64,000 bases of DNA from Isoalcanivorax pacificus W11-5 (GTDB lineage Bacteria > Pseudomonadota > Gammaproteobacteria > Pseudomonadales > Alcanivoracaceae), in NCBI RefSeq assembly GCF_000299335.2, contig NZ_CP004387.1, forward strand, positions 3,038,001-3,102,000, written 5' to 3'. The notes under the pieces are model-generated. The model did not search any database. It was not told the origin of the DNA and saw nothing but the letters and a program-made list of their open reading frames with translations. This document shows, piece by piece, positions 62,985-64,000 of the stretch (its first letter is position 1; the number at the start of each line of letters is the position of its first letter). The position numbers and the translations under genes were made by a program.

Positions 62985-63076
62985 TCGGACGTCTGACGTC
63001 GGACGTCTGACGCGAAGAGAAAAAAGACGGGAAAGCAGTGTCTTTTAGCGTCCGACGTCAGACGTCCGACGTCAGA
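62985..63076. repeat. GACGTC-rich 14-bp repeat cluster pair (copy B)
   Basis: The left arm (62985-63012) holds two units TCGGACGTCTGACG; the right arm (63049-63076) holds two units CGTCCGACGTCAGA, the reverse complement in rotated register. The arms are 36 bases apart, ending TTTTAG before the right arm as in copy A at 13221-13361. It occupies most of the 186 bases between rlmH and mrdA and can fold into a long hairpin. Confidence 0.92.
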
Positions 63077-63160
63077 CCCCGCCTCTCCCCCTTGCACCCG
63101 CGACGCCACCACTGCACCCTTTGCGCCTGACACACCACACCGAGGTTTCAATACCCCATC

Positions 63161-64000
63161 ATGCGTTCACCGATGACCTTCAAGGACCATCACCGGGAAG
63201 GCCGCATTTTTGCTGTGCGCCTGATCTGGTCCATGGTCATCGTGGTGGGGCTGTCACTGATCCTGGTCGCGCGCATGATCTGGCTGCAGGGCCTGCAGCA
63301 TGATCGCTACACCACTCTCTCGAACAAGAACCGCGTACAGACCCAGGCCATCGCGCCGCCGCGTGGGCTGATCTTTGATCGCAACGGCGTGCTGCTGGCC
63401 GATAACCAGCCCGACTTCTCGCTGGCACTGATTCCCGAGCAGGTGCCCGACCTGGGCGACACACTGGCCGAACTGGCCACCATCGTCAGCCTGGAAAGCA
63501 GCGACATCGACCGCTTCCGGCGCCGCCTGCAAAGCCCGCGCCGGCCGTGGGAGCCAGTGCCCCTGCGCGCGCGGCTGACCGAAACCGAGATCGCCCGCAT
63601 CGCCGTCACGCAGCACGCCATGCCCGGCGTGCGCATCGATGCCGATCCGATCCGTCACTACCCCCACGGCGAGCTGCTCTCGCATGTGCTCGGCTACGTC
63701 AACCGCATCAGCGCCGAAGACATCGAACAGATGGACGCCGACGAGCAGGCCAACTATTCCGGCACCCACTATGCCGGCCGCATCGGTGTGGAACGCCACT
63801 ACGAACGCCTGCTGCACGGCCAGGCCGGCTACCGGAAAGTGGAAACCAATGCCCGCGGCCGCATCCTGCGCGTACTGGAGGAAATCCCGCCGCAGCCGGG
63901 CCAGGACCTGCGCCTGCAACTGGACATCCGTGTGCAGCAGGCCGCCTGGGATGCCCTCGGCGAACGGCGCGGGGCCGTGGTCGCCATCGACCCGCGCGAC
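63161..64000 (+). CDS. mrdA: Penicillin-binding protein 2 (partial, 3' end outside window)
   Basis: The first 280 residues of PBP2, the transpeptidase of the cell-elongation complex. A cytoplasmic tail and one membrane helix (about 19-43, VRLIWSMVIVVGLSLILVA) lead to the pedestal domain: APPRGLIFDRNGVLLADN, RHYPHGELLSHVLGYVNRI, GRIGVERHYERLLHGQAG and VVAIDPRD. The catalytic SxxK region lies beyond the window. The ATG at 63161 is used; an ATG at 63173 is an alternative. rodA is expected downstream. Confidence 0.95.
   Translation, partial: MRSPMTFKDHHREGRIFAVRLIWSMVIVVGLSLILVARMIWLQGLQHDRYTTLSNKNRVQTQAIAPPRGLIFDRNGVLLADNQPDFSLALIPEQVPDLGDTLAELATIVSLESSDIDRFRRRLQSPRRPWEPVPLRARLTETEIARIAVTQHAMPGVRIDADPIRHYPHGELLSHVLGYVNRISAEDIEQMDADEQANYSGTHYAGRIGVERHYERLLHGQAGYRKVETNARGRILRVLEEIPPQPGQDLRLQLDIRVQQAAWDALGERRGAVVAIDPRD

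Overview
The window looks like chromosomal core DNA of a GC-rich gammaproteobacterium. The best guess is a marine, Alcanivorax-like organism. That assignment is inferred from gene order, protein flavour and the lipid- and respiration-heavy content, not from any database match. Most genes are ordinary housekeeping genes in conserved blocks, with accessory genes and short repeats wedged between the blocks.

Region by region. 1-2.1 kb: the 3' end of a flavin/ferredoxin-type reductase gene, a NUDIX (CoA pyrophosphatase-like) gene, an IclR regulator and an elongator tRNA-Met. 2.1-3.2 kb: a 1.1-kb insertion bounded by two 36-bp copies of the tRNA-Met 3' end. It carries a ParE-type toxin, a ribbon-helix-helix antitoxin, a recognisable autoregulated promoter and a 15-bp minisatellite, but no integrase. 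3.3-4.6 kb: two small, possibly paralogous unknown proteins and a DUF1820 gene. 5.0-13.2 kb: a complete aa3-type cytochrome c oxidase and assembly cluster (coxB with fused cytochrome c, coxA, ctaG, coxC, DUF2909, SURF1, an SCO-like protein, ctaA, ctaB). 13.5-16.0 kb: LemA and an HtpX-like M48 protease. 16.3-28.7 kb: lipid and envelope functions (FAD oxidoreductase with cyclopropane synthase, GNAT/DUF482, a membrane-anchored cold-shock domain protein, an SSS transporter facing a sialidase-like operon, a GGDEF-EAL protein, a START protein, a PlsC-like acyltransferase). 28.8-38.9 kb: SDR, DUF938, rhlB-glpE, PIN-PhoH ATPase, ICMT-like methyltransferase, YiiX-like hydrolase, M14-like peptidase, lipoprotein, TorF porin, PCuAC and SCO copper chaperones.

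39-64 kb follows the familiar order miaB - ybeZ - ybeY - corC - lnt - leuS - lptE - holA - proA - nadD - rsfS - rlmH - mrdA, interrupted four times. The first cargo is a sulfate ABC operon (sbp-cysTWA). The second is a convergent pair of membrane/repeat proteins. The third is an Rpn-type nuclease gene plus a YdcF/ElyC-like gene. The fourth is an LCM-type methyltransferase plus an alpha/beta-hydrolase-PilZ fusion.

Functional threads. Respiration: the oxidase subunits, heme A synthesis (CtaA/CtaB) and copper delivery (CtaG, SCO, PCuAC, SCO-like protein) are all present, the last pair at 38 kb. c-di-GMP: a PAS-GGDEF-EAL enzyme and a PilZ-hydrolase fusion. Envelope: Lnt, LptE, PBP2, YdcF-like and porin genes. 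Two dispersed non-coding repeat families occur twice each: a 14-bp GACGTC-containing palindromic cluster (13.2 and 63.0 kb), and a MITE-like element with TGTTGAAAAA ends (27.8 and 50.1 kb, the former internally deleted). I found no CRISPR array, rRNA or intact insertion sequence. No clearly new defence or biosynthetic system was recognised; the best leads are the tRNA-bounded toxin-antitoxin insertion, the two repeat families and the unusual domain fusions.
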